Source: Persicaria tinctoria
Taxonomy: Eukaryota; Streptophyta; Magnoliopsida; Caryophyllales; Polygonaceae
DNA length: 64,000 nucleotides
Assembly: GCA_037127255.1 (NCBI GenBank)
Contig: JBANSL010000004.1
Coordinates: 12,566,967 to 12,630,966, forward strand
Direction: 5' to 3'
Part shown: in pieces, positions 25,415 to 35,811 of the stretch
Layout of the letters: the number at the start of each line of letters is the position of its first letter
Position numbering within the stretch: the first letter of the stretch is position 1
Notes under the pieces: generated by a model
Databases searched by the model: none
Told to the model about the DNA's origin: nothing
The model's input: the letters and a program-made list of their open reading frames with translations, nothing else
Program-made: the position numbers and the translations under genes

Positions 25415-25889
25415 AGGTGATTAGAAAGTGATGAGATGGTTAGGAGCTCGTCTATTGGCCTCCAATGGAGCAATGAAGCTCTCGCAGGTTGAAGCCCCTT
25501 TTATAGTCGATCTCAAACCGTGTACGAAATATCAAATTAACTATATCAATCTCTTCATCTCCTTCTGGTGATTTATTTCGTATACTCAATTGTAAGAAAC
25601 GGTTGCATAACCATCCCAAATGACACCGATTTTAATTTTGGCCAAAATGAATTCGGACGAGATTGAGGTTGAATCCTTTGATTAACATTCAAATCGAACA
25701 CTTGATTGTGATGAGAGGATTGAAACGAACTTAATGGAAGCGTTTTGGAGGTGAAGCGAATGAACATTAAAACCGCCATTGAAGGGGCTTGAACTGTGTA
25801 AACGGGAAGAGGAAGGAGGAAGAAGGAAGCGGTTCAACTGAACCGGTTCTCTTCTTTTTTTGGGATCGGTTCACCCGGTTTACAAATTC
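25415..25889. other. Copia right flank, no clear gene
   Basis: Short frames on both strands (for example 25573-25779 minus) are not recognisable. The texture is less AT-rich than the next kilobase. Confidence 0.4.
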
Positions 25890-25890
25890 A

Positions 25891-26540
25891 AATGCTTGCG
25901 TTTTAAACTTTTATGTAAGTATATTAAGAATACGAAAACATATGGATGAAAAAGTCCTTTATTATTTTTTTGAATTAAAGACAATCCTTCTAATGAAAAA
26001 AAATAAAGTTAAATTAATAAATAAACATAATTTTTATATAATTAGATAAATAATTGAATTGACAATTTATTAAATTGATAAAAAAAAATGAACATTATAT
26101 ATTATATATTACATATATAAATTTAATGACCAACAAAATAATAAAAAGATGTACCTATGAAGAAGTGGAAAATGAAAATAAAAAATGTAGCTATGAAGGT
26201 TCGAACCTTCAAACAAGTTAAAATGCTTGCGTTTTAAACTTTTATGTAAGTATATTAAGAATACGAAAACATATGGATGAAGAAGTCCTTTATTATTATT
26301 TTTAATTAAAGACAATCCTTCTAATGAAAAAAATAAAGTTAAATTAACAAATAAACATAATTTTTATATAATTGGAGAAATAATTGAATTGACAATTTAT
26401 TAAATTGATAAAAAAAACGAACATTATATATTACATATATAAATTTAATGACCAAAAAAATAATAAAAGATGTAGCTATGAAGAAGTGGAAAATGAAAAT
26501 AAAAAATGTAACTATGAAGGTTTGAACCTTCAACCAAGAG
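25891..26540 (-). repeat. Tandem duplication of a 331-bp segment
   Basis: A segment starting AATGCTTGCGTTTTAAACTT at 25891 repeats at 26222, giving a 331-bp period. Copy 2 ends near 26540 and copy 1 at about 26221. Both contain an inverted GAAGGTT(C/T)GAACCTTC near their right ends. On the minus strand copy 2 is preceded by a tRNA-like head, while copy 1 has only the body. This fits a SINE-like element with a duplicated body. Confidence 0.75.
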
Positions 26541-26573
26541 GTAATCCCCAACAACTATAACCATTGAGCTAAA
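26515..26573 (-). mobile_element. tRNA-like SINE head (A and B boxes)
   Basis: The minus strand reads TTTAGCTCAATGGTTATAG (A-box type) and, about 30 bases on, GGTTCAAACCT (B-box type), spaced as in an internal pol III promoter. No acceptor stem can be folded, so this is a SINE-like remnant, not a tRNA gene. Confidence 0.55.
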
Positions 26574-27894
26574 GAAAGCAAGTTGATTCAAATTGAATAA
26601 GAAAACAAAAATAGTGTAATTTTTCATGTACTTAATAGTAGCAATAAATGGCTCTTGAACACAACTTTTTATGTTTTTATTTATAGATTGTGTTCAATTT
26701 TGATTTTTTAGTTAGAATCTACATTTTTTTTTATGGATTTAGGGTTTGATTTGGGGCAAAAATGTCAGAATTGTGCTTTGGCATGGTTAGAACTTAGAAT
26801 CTACAATTTTGATTTTGTACCTATGCTTGCATTTTTACTGTATGATCCATCTTTGAGAGGGCATGAAGTTGTTTGAGGTGTCACTGATGCATTGATGCTA
26901 TATTAAGTTTTGTAACTGCATGTTCTCTATTTAATTTGTTGGTGACTTTTTTGTGTTGTGATTGTTTAGGAGGAGAGAAGCCAATAGAGAATTGGCCATG
27001 GAGAAGCTCAAAGAAGAAGCTCAAAGAAGGACATGTTGGTGCTGCCATTGAGCTTTTTCAAGTAAATTTTGTCCTCAAGACTGCAAAACATTAATATATT
27101 TGCTCAACACATTGTTATATGGATGCATCAGTTTTATTGGCTCAAACTGTAATATAGGAGTTGCTTATGGACTTGCTTCAGCTTTGGTGTTGCACAAAAA
27201 TAATGCATTTGTTTGAATTCTTGGAGCTTTCTGGATGTTTGTATTTGACTGATTTAGTAATTCTATGCTTAACAATTAGCAATCTCAATATCTCCTAAGA
27301 ATTGTTAGTTTGATCGGTTAAATAACCATTTCTTGCTGGTCACTTTGGATAGTTGAAATCATATTGATGATATTCATGAAGATCCTTGGTTGATTTAAGC
27401 TTAGTTAGGTGGCTGTTAAAAACAAGTTAGTTTTTTGAAACGCTGTTTGGGGCTGTCTGCAGTCGACCACTTTCTTGTAGTTTGGGGCTATTTTTAGTAA
27501 AGAAAAACAAGGGGTTTATTGCTGAATTTTTTATGCATGAAATTGGCTGTTTTTTATGGGGTACTTTCTACTGCAACCGTTGCCAATTTTTCTGTCATAA
27601 ATTGATAGGCACCTTGTTGCTGATTTTTCTGTCATAATTTTTTTATGCATGAAATTGCTGATTTTTCTGTCATAAATCGTAGGTTCGTCAAAGCTTAAGC
27701 CATGAATCGTGATGCACATAGTTTGTATAGATGCTTAGTATCGTGCACAAGTATGATTTGTCCATCAGTGCATAGTGGTTGATCTGAGGTCTTTCAAAAT
27801 TTTCTTTGTAGTTGATAAAAATGTTAATATTAATGACAAGAATTTCACACCTCTCTTTTAGTATCAAATTGATGGAAATGCTTAACTTCCGATT
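26574..27894. other. Non-coding DNA with small direct repeats
   Basis: No supported gene. The motif GCTGATTTTTCTGTCATAA occurs about three times at 27580-27680. A short purine-rich stretch at 26970-27060 could be a decayed exon, but I cannot identify it. Confidence 0.45.
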
Positions 27895-28637
27895 TCAATT
27901 GATGACAAGAAGTTCAATGAACATGTCACCATAAACAATTGTGATTAATGAAGCATAATAACAAATGTCATCCATGAATAAAAATTTAATGAACATGTCA
28001 CCATAAGTGATTGCATCAATGTGTAATCACAAACGTGTCATCAGTGAATGAAAGTATAATCGATGAAAATAAATTGATGTACAATTGATTAAATTAACAA
28101 AGCTGGCATCAAACGATTTGATTAAAAAAATGACATCAAATAATTACATTAGAAAAATCACATCAAAACACTACTTTCAAAAAGTTGCATCACATTAAAC
28201 AAAAAAATGTCATCAAAACCCTACTTTGAAAAAATATGGTATCACGGTAAAAAAATATCATCAAAAAAATTGACGTAAAAAAGTGTCATCGGTAAAAAAA
28301 AAATAGCATCAACGCGACATCACAGTAAACAAAAAAATGTCATCAAGGTTTTAAAAAGTGGCATTAAAAAAGTGTCTCCAAACATTTCATTAAAAAGTGA
28401 CATCAAAGTGAAAATAAAATATAATGAAAAACGGCATCACCGGAAAAAAAAAACCAGAAAACCAAATGAGTTAATCAACGTTGATCGGTCAATGGTCAAC
28501 CGTTGACCGGTCAACGGTTAAACGGCTGACCATTCCCTTCTATTTGGATGGGTATACCAAAAACTAATTAAATTAGTTTGGGGTCTAAGTATCCAATGAA
28601 ACATTCAAAATGGGCTATCTACCAAAATCACCCTAAA
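27895..28637 (+). repeat. CATCAAA repeat block A
   Basis: Dozens of short degenerate units of the type TG(A/G/T)CATCAAA separated by A-rich spacers run through this segment. It ends in a TTGACC/GGTCAA palindrome cluster and a tail reading ACTAATTAAATTAGTTTGGG, then CTACCAAAATCACCCTAA. The order matches block B at 31160-32312, so the two are copies of one element in the same orientation. I see no coding potential. Confidence 0.8.
28480..28535. promoter_or_regulatory. TTGACC/GGTCAA palindrome cluster A
   Basis: Within about 50 bases TTGAC or its complement GTCAA occurs repeatedly in both orientations (GGTCAATGGTCAACCGTTGACC and following; key cores every 6-10 bases). TTGAC is the W-box core bound by WRKY factors. 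Whether it acts here is unknown. Confidence 0.5.
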
Positions 28638-28767
28638 AACTACTTAAATATTAAATTTTTATTAAATCTTTTTTAATAATATTATAGTTATTACTAATAA
28701 TTATAAGATTATCAAAAAATATTAAAAAAATAAATATTTTATATAATTTTTTATTACAGTAAAAAAC

Positions 28768-28815
28768 ATACTACCTCCGTATCACAAAACTTGTAGTTTA
28801 ACTTTTTAGCACGTT
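28768..28815 (+). mobile_element. Stowaway-like MITE terminus, orphan
   Basis: TACTACCTCCGTATCACAAA closely resembles the terminal repeat of plant Stowaway/Mariner MITEs, with a TA at the boundary. No matching inverted end lies within a normal MITE length, so this is a truncated copy. Confidence 0.45.
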
Positions 28816-28899
28816 TTTTAAGAAGCGAAAAAATCTATAAAATATTATTTTTTTTCAAAAATTTTTAAAATAATTTGATAGATAATTATATGAGGGATT

Positions 28900-29630
28900 T
28901 TGGTGGTTTAGATCCTTTAGTATTTTTGGCTAGGTAGTTAGCCCCCTTACTTTTTTTATTAGCCGCACCCAACCCCTTTAATTTTTCATTAGGCGCTTCC
29001 ATTCTCAGCCCTTTCTCGTTCCTCCTTCCAATCGATTCAACGATTCTTCCTCCTCCAATGCTCCATCCATGGCCGAAGAAGAAGAAGACATTGAAGGCGC
29101 TTCTCCTCCTGATCTCCGGCGACGATTTAGGAAGCGGTGCCTCCTCTATGGGGCACTATCAATGGTGATTCCATCTCGGATTTCAGATCTACCTAGGTTT
29201 TCGAATTTCAGATCTAGAACCATTGTGATTTCGTTTTTTCGATTAGTGTCTGTATTGATGGAGAGTCGCTGCAATTTTCAGATGCAAAAGGTGAGATTTG
29301 TGTGTATGAATAGGGTTTTACAGGACTACAGGAGACACTGACGGTTTCTGTGGGAGTGGCAAGCGACGCGGTGGAGGCGGCCGGAGATCCTGTTGCGATG
29401 TCGGCAATGCTAACGACTTCCTGGAAGCACATCGGAGAAAGATTCCATGCCGAGAATCTGTTGGCTTCTTCGGTCTTCCTCACCAGCGTCGGATCCGTCG
29501 GCGTCCTTCGTCAGCTCAGGCTAAGGCTCAACCCCCCGCCCTCCTCCGCCGGATTCATCTCTTTTGCATCCTAGAACGCCGCCCAAGCCGCCCCTCCATA
29601 GTCGCCGCCGCCGCGCTCCTCCTTTGTAAC
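28900..29630 (+). other. Possible 5' exon(s) of an unrecognised gene
   Basis: A GC-richer island holds a frame from ATG 29069 (MAEEEEDIEGASPPDLRRRF...) and another from 29350 (MGVASDAVEAAGDPVAMS...), with GT sites that could be donors. It has the look of a plant first exon with a CT-rich leader. The frames are short and overlap minus-strand frames, and I do not recognise a product. It lies between repeat blocks A and B, so it may be a captured or decayed gene end. Confidence 0.3.
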
Positions 29631-31159
29631 TCCAAGGTCATGTTCTTCACCTCCTCTTCTTCGATTAATTGATTGAATTGCTTAATTGATTCGATAACTA
29701 GGGTTTTGATATGAAAATTAGGGATTAATTGTTTGACTTGAGCTTCCATTTCAGTTTGTGTTTGTTTATCTCCTCAATTTGATTTGGCATCAGTAAAGAT
29801 TGGTGTTTGAATCCATATTTCTGCTCATAAGATGTAATTCTCCATATGTGACCTCATATGCGATTTGTGATTCCATATTGCATGTTTTCGATTGCTCTGG
29901 TTGATTCTGAATTTTTTAGATGGAATTTGAAGCACCATATCATATGTTCTCTCTTGTTGTTTATCATCATTGAATTTGAAGCACCATTGCTTCTGAGATT
30001 TCTGGGTGGTTGTGTTTTTTTTATATGATTTGGTACTGTTTTTTGGATTGTTGGTACTTGATGGAATGTTTGTCTTTGGATCTTTGTGTGTGTTTTTAGA
30101 GTATGATTTTCTCTTTAATCAATCTTGTAAAGCATTGCAAATATCTTAAATGTGGCTTGTGGGGTTAGTCTTGATTCTTGACTGAATGAAACAGGACATC
30201 TATTGCAAAGAGAGTAATTTTTATTATTGAAGACTTCATTTCTATGATAAGTTGGTGAAGTAAGATAGTTGGAGTTAATCAAATTAGGTTCACTTAGATT
30301 GCCTGAGAATTGTTTTTGTTCATAGAATTGGAATTGCGCCAAGTTTATTTTGGCCATTGTAGTTTAGAGAAAATCATGCAAGTAGTCTTATCAAACAAAA
30401 GGCTTTTCTGCATTATTCTTAAGTTTTCTGTGTTCATTTGGCTCAGTGGCTTTGCACTATCAACTTTCTTTTTGCTATGTTAGCTTGCATAGTTGCATCA
30501 TTGTGTTGTGAGGGTGGAAATCTAATTGCATTTAGCCTTGATTTGGACCAGTAAAAACATAGCTAGCATAGTTGCATCATTAAGTCCTTGCTCTTGTCTC
30601 ATACGCTCTCATGATAGCTTTTCTATTGACTAGTTTAGAATTACTTGTTCTAGTATCACACATGTTAATAGCTCTGCCATACAAGGTACTGTTTTACTTC
30701 TAGCATGATTTTTATATTCAATAATTACAGGTGAATTGGGCATCAAATTCCAACAATGGCATTTGAACACAAAATTTCCTGCTTTTGCTAATTGATTCCT
30801 CTAAAAGCAATGGCAGTGAGCAGCTAGGTAGGATGGCATCTTTAGTTAATCCGATTAACATCTCATATGTGGACTTGAGATTGAGTTTTTTATATGGTTA
30901 TCCACTCGGTAGAACGCAATCCTCCCATGGAAGAAGTTGTACATCTTGGTGTTGTTCCTTGTTTTATTAAATTCCTCGTTTGGTGACACTATTTTGATTT
31001 TATATTATATTAATTACGTTGAAGCCTTTTTGAGTTTTTTTTTTACAGTAGGCAATAATTGATGCATGTTTTTGAGTTGATGACATGTTATAATAAGTGT
31101 TTATATATGTGCAATAAGGTGACAATATTTTGATTCCACATTTTAAGCTCTTATGTCAT
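29631..31159. other. Non-coding, intron-like DNA
   Basis: T-rich, intron-like sequence without a supported exon. A possible intron end (TTACAG before GTGAATTGG) is at 30730. If the island at 29 kb is a real gene, this would be its intron space. Confidence 0.35.
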
Positions 31160-32312
31160 CAATTATATAAAATTGTCATCATAAACAATGGTGATTAATG
31201 AAGCGTAATAACAAATGTCATCCATGAATAAAAATTTAATGAACATGTCAGCACAAGTGATTGCATCAATAAAGAGAATCGCAAACGTGTCATCAGTGAA
31301 TGAAAATATAATCGATGAAAATAAATCGATATACAATTGATTAAATTAAAAACATGTGGCATCAATCGATTTAATTAAAAAGTGGCATCAAATAATTACA
31401 TTATGAAAATGACATCAAAACACCATTTTGAAAAAGTTGTATCACATTAAAGGAAAAAATGTCATCAAAATACTACTTTGAAAAAATATCATCAAAAATA
31501 TGGCATCACGTTAAAAAAAAATATTATCAAAAAATTGACATAAAAAAAAGTGGCATCAGTCGTTAACAGTAAAAAAAATGGCATCAATGATCAACGTGAC
31601 ATTACTGTAAACAAAAAATGTCATCAAGGTTTAAAAAAAGTGACATTAAAAAGGTGTCATCCAATCATTTCATTAGAAAAGTGGCATCAAAGTGAAAATA
31701 AAATATAATAAAATTTTGGCATTAAAACGGTAAAATATGACATCACTAAAAAAAACATGTGGCATTAATCGATTTGATTAAAAAAAATGGCTTCAAATAA
31801 TTACATTATAAAAATGACATCAAAATACCATTTTGAAAAATTTGTATCACATTAAAGAAAAAAAATGTCATCAAAATACTACATTGAAAAAATATCATCA
31901 AAAATATGGCATCACGGTAAAAAAAATATCATCAAAAAATTGACATAAAAAAAAGTGGCATCTGACGTTAACAGTAAAAAAAATGGCATCAATGATCAAC
32001 GTGACATTACTGTAAACAAAAAATGTCATCAAGGTTGGAAAAAAGTGACATTAAACAATCATTCCATTAGAAAAGTGGCATCAAAGTGAAAATAAAATAT
32101 AGTAAAATTTTGGGATCAAAACGGTAAAATATGGCATCACTAAAAAAAAAAAAAAGTTGGCATCAAAATTGGTTGACCGGTCAATGGTCAAACGGTTGAC
32201 CATTGACCAACCCACCCTATTGGGAAGGGGGCTAGGGCAAAACTAATTAAATTGATTTAGGGTCTCAGTGCCCAATTAAATATTCAAAAAGGCCCTCTAC
32301 CAAAATCACCCT
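31160..32312 (+). repeat. CATCAAA repeat block B, internally duplicated
   Basis: This block matches block A in unit type, order and tail. A stretch of about 400 bp is repeated inside it: 31350-31740 and 31750-32145 share the same series (ATGTGGCAT ... AATTACATTA ... GTCATCAAAATACTA ... AAAATTGACATAAAAAAAAG). It ends about 340 bp upstream of the first HSP70 start. Confidence 0.8.
32165..32212. promoter_or_regulatory. TTGACC/GGTCAA palindrome cluster B
   Basis: The matching end of block B has GGTTGACCGGTCAATGG and GGTTGACCATTGACC. The cluster lies about 440 bases upstream of the first HSP70 ATG, close enough to be a promoter element. This is inference from motif and distance. Confidence 0.5.
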
Positions 32313-32653
32313 AATTATATTGATGCGGAGGAAGGACTTGCGTAGTAAAAGGTCAAATAAAAGTGAACGGAATCAACTCCATCTTCATCCTTTGGGACCC
32401 CGCTCCTCTGCAACTAGGGGGAAACAGGATCGAATTTGAATCAGTCTTATCCACGTGAATTAATTTGGATCCACCGAAAATGACAAGTATTGACGTTGAC
32501 CAACTACAAGTTTACAAGTCTAAGTTATACTTGTCATTTTAGTTTAAATAAATTAGTTTCTTCAGCAAGCTAGTAAACCACCCAATCTCCTCTGTAACAC
32601 AACATATTTGAAATCAAACAAGTTCTTCCTATTCCTAGAGTTTCTATTTGGAA
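32313..32653 (+). promoter_or_regulatory. Upstream region of the first HSP70 gene
   Basis: The region has a G-box core CACGTG at 32452-32457 and a weak AT-rich TATA candidate (TTTAAATAAATT, about 32545). I see no run of alternating GAA/TTC units that would make a standard heat-shock element, so the gene may be cognate-type rather than heat-induced. Confidence 0.45.
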
Positions 32654-34974
32654 ATGGCAGAAGGTCTGGCTATTGGAATTGATCTTGGCACTACCTACTC
32701 CTGTGTCGGAGTTTGGCAGCACGATCAAGTTGTGATCATCGCCAACGATCAAGGTAACAGGACCACGCCTTCCTACGTGGCATTCAACGATACCGAGCGT
32801 ATGATCGGAGACGCTGCTAAGAATCAGGTTGCCATGAACCCACTCAACACCGTCTTTGGTGAGATTTCTTTCTTTTCCTTGCTTTCATTCTGTTTGTGCT
32901 GTGTTGACGCTGCTAAGAATCAGGTCGCCAAAAAGTTTCTAATCAAATGAAAAAACCAGAACTTGAAATCTATGAAGTTAATTTGATCTCTGTCACCTGG
33001 TTGCTTTAGGTGAAATTAATTAATTTCCTTGCTTATGATCTCTCGGACTCTTAGTCTTAGTAATTCTGTTTGTGCTGTGTTGACTCTTTCTTTTGGAGTC
33101 GGCCGAGTATACAATAAAACCTAGCTAATCGAACTAGCATCTGGTTGCTTCTATTTTGTAATTAGTTTTAGATGTAACATATTCAATTCAACATGTTGGA
33201 TTTGTTTACTGATAAATGTTTTGAGTGTAGAAGTTATTCAATTTTAACTATTTCAACTCGGAGAAAATTCGCAGACCTTAAGTATAGCTAGTTATGATAA
33301 ATGACAGATGCGAAGAGGTTGGTCGGCAGGAGATTTAGCGACCCATTGGTACAGAGTGACATGAAGTTGTGGCCATTCGAGGTTATTTCCGGAGCTGCTG
33401 ACAAGCCGATGATTGCTGTCACCTACAAGGGCGAGGAAAAGCAATTCAGTGCTGAAGAGATCTCATCAATGGTGCTTACCAAGATGAAGGAAACTGCAGA
33501 GGATTATCTCGGTACAGCCATCAAGAACGCTGTAGTGACAGTCCCTGCTTACTTCAATGACTCCCAACGGCAGGCGACTAAGGATGCCGGGGTTATCGCC
33601 GGCTTGAATGTGATGCGTATCGTCAACGAGCCCATAGCTGCTGCCATTGCCTATGGCTTTGAAAAGAAATTGAGCAGCAGCGGCAGTAAGAATGTGCTCA
33701 TCTTTGATCTTGGTGGTGGCACATTTGATATTTCTCTACTTACAATTGGGGAGGCCAGTGACGAGAAGGATGCGCTTTTGTTCGATGTCAAGGCAACTGA
33801 TGGTGACACCCACCTTGGTGGAGAGGATTTCGATAACGAGTTGGTGAACCACTTTGTCGAGGAGTTCAAGAGAAAGCATAAGAAGGACATCAGTGGCAAT
33901 CCGAAGGCCCTTAGGAGATTGAGGACTGCTTGTGAGAGGGCGAAGAGAACTCTTTCGTCTACTGTTCAGACAACCATTGAAGTTGATTTTCTATATGCAG
34001 GTATAGATTTCTACACTACGATTACTCGTGCCAGGTTTGAGAAGTTGAACATGGACCTGTTCATGAAATGTAAAGAGCCCCTCGAGCAGTGTTTGAGGGT
34101 TGTGAAGATGGACAAGAGTGATGTCCATGATATTGTGCTTGTTGGGGGCTCAACTAGGATTCCGAAAGTGCAACAACTTCTGCAGGAGTTCTTCAATGGT
34201 AAAGAGCTAAGTAAGAGCATCAACCCGGATGAAGCTGTGGCATTTGGTGCTGCGGTACTGGCCGCGAAATTGAGTGGCCAGGGTAACCAAAGGGTTCTGG
34301 ATATTCAGTTGTTGGATGTCACTCCCTTATCACTTGGTGTGGAGATTGGTAACGAAGGTGTGATGTCTGTTGTGGTCCCTCGGAACACCACCATCCCATG
34401 CAAGAAGGAGGAGGGATACACTACTTCCGCTGATAACCAGACAAGTATCCTCTTCCAGGTCTATGAAGGTGAGCGAGCCTGTACAATGGACAACAACAAG
34501 TTGGGCGAGTTTAGGCTCATTGGTATTCCTCCTGCTCCAAAGCGTGTTCCTAAGATCAAAGTATGCTTTGACATCGATGCTGATGGCATATTGACTGTGT
34601 CGGCTGAGGACAAGGAAACTGGGGATAAGAACAAGATCACAATCACCAACGACAAGGGAAGGTTGTCCAAGGAGGAGATTGATAAGATGGTACAGGAGGC
34701 GGAGAAGTACAAGGCAGAGGACGAGAAGTTCAAGAAGAAGGTGAATGCCAAGAATGCACTGGAGAGATACGCGGACAATATGAGGAACACCATCAACAAT
34801 GTGGAGATTCAGTCCAAACTTGGTGCAGACAAGAAGAAGATTGAGGAGGCCATTGATTCCACGATTATCTGGTTGGAGGCTACCCATCTTGCCGAGTCGG
34901 ACGAATTTGAGGACAAGATGAAGAAGCTGGAGAACCTCTGCAACCCCATCATCAGCAAGATGTACCAGGATTGA
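32654..34974 (+). CDS. HSP70: Cytosolic HSP70-type chaperone, C-terminally truncated (copy 1)
   Basis: Exon 1 is 32654-32858 and exon 2 33308-34974. The intron starts GTGAGA and ends ACAG and splits the codon for the Asp of DAKRL, the conserved plant HSC70 intron position. The product is 623 residues. All three family signatures are present: IDLGTTYS (residues 9-16), [12 protein letters not shown] (about 200-211) and [15 protein letters not shown] (about 345-359). The peptide-binding domain and helical lid follow to [14 protein letters not shown]70 uses ATP to bind and release unfolded polypeptides in the cytosol. Two oddities: the loop after LLTI carries about seven extra residues (SDEKDALL region) compared with canonical HSC70, and the protein stops before the usual Gly-rich tail ending EEVD. 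The ATG at 32654 has a fair plant context (GAAATGGC). Confident about family; activity unknown. Confidence 0.93.
32859..33307 (+). other. Intron of HSP70 copy 1
   Basis: A 449-bp intron with GT...AG ends. It holds a short partial repeat of exon sequence (GACGCTGCTAAGAATCAGGT, about 32905-32925, copied from 32811-32830), so a piece of exon 1 has been duplicated into the intron. Confidence 0.85.
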
Positions 34975-35035
34975 CACAGAAGGCCCAACCAGCGGTGCTA
35001 GTCCCAAGATTGAGGAAGTCGACTCAGCTAGGTAG
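34973..35035 (+). pseudogene. Relic HSP70 tail with EEVD, out of frame
   Basis: One base out of phase with the upstream frame, the sequence reads [20 protein letters not shown] and then stops. The Gly/Ser/Pro-rich run and KIEEVD match canonical cytosolic HSP70 tails; EEVD is at 35012-35023. So a small indel between about 34968 and 34973 created the present stop and stranded the tail in the 3' UTR. Confidence 0.85.
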
Positions 35036-35811
35036 TTTCCTTTTCAACTACTCTTTTGACGTTGTCATCCCCTATTGTTGATGTTGTAATGAATCAGCTG
35101 GTATTTCTCGTTCTACACTTATATTCCGTATGACACAAGTATTGGTTTTCTATCCTATCAAACCATAGGTTCTTTTGATTATGTTCTGCGTTAGATAAAG
35201 GGAAACTTAAGCTACATTTAAAGTTGGCAGGATCTTACCAAAACTCAAAAACTTGATTGACCCGAATGTCTGGAAACTTAATATACACAGTGCGTCATCA
35301 CTATTTTAGTAAAATTTTAAAAATAAATATTGAGATAAGCAAAATTCGAAATAATCAAAATTCAGAACAACCAAGCCCCATAATGTGTATAAATCCGATT
35401 CAACATTCCCCAACTCAAATGACAAAATCACATGACATTACATGAAATCCGAATGAACCAACCCACCTGACAACCAACTACATTTGTAAAATGCGGGTGT
35501 TACGATCTAATATGTATTCTTTCTTTGAGGAAGCTTAATTATCATACACGAATGTATCATCAAAGCTTTTTGATTGCCAAGACTTGAGATCAGAACCGCT
35601 ACAATGCTCCTAGATAACAAGGACGGGGCAGTTTTAAAGACCACTACAACTTTTAACCTTCTTCAGGTCTTCTTCCATTCGAATCTGCATTCTTTCCATT
35701 TGGTTACACCTCTAGAAGCCAGCAACCTTTTGCCAACGGATCAAACCCTTTGCAATCATCGGGTAGCATATATGTATCCTCCATGAACAAACCACCAAAC
35801 GACATTTGGCA
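35036..35811 (+). other. Spacer between the two HSP70 genes
   Basis: It begins with the 3' UTR of copy 1; a segment reading TTTTCAACTACTCTTT is shared with the 3' UTR of copy 2 near 38480, so the duplication included UTR. The rest has no supported gene. I see no clear heat-shock element ahead of copy 2. Confidence 0.55.

Noticed and set aside
32313..32653. Heat-shock element upstream of HSP70
   Set aside because: I found no set of three alternating GAA/TTC units in proper register.
34330..35007. 225-residue minus-strand frame antisense to HSP70
   Set aside because: It is the shadow of conserved HSP70 codons; no independent support.
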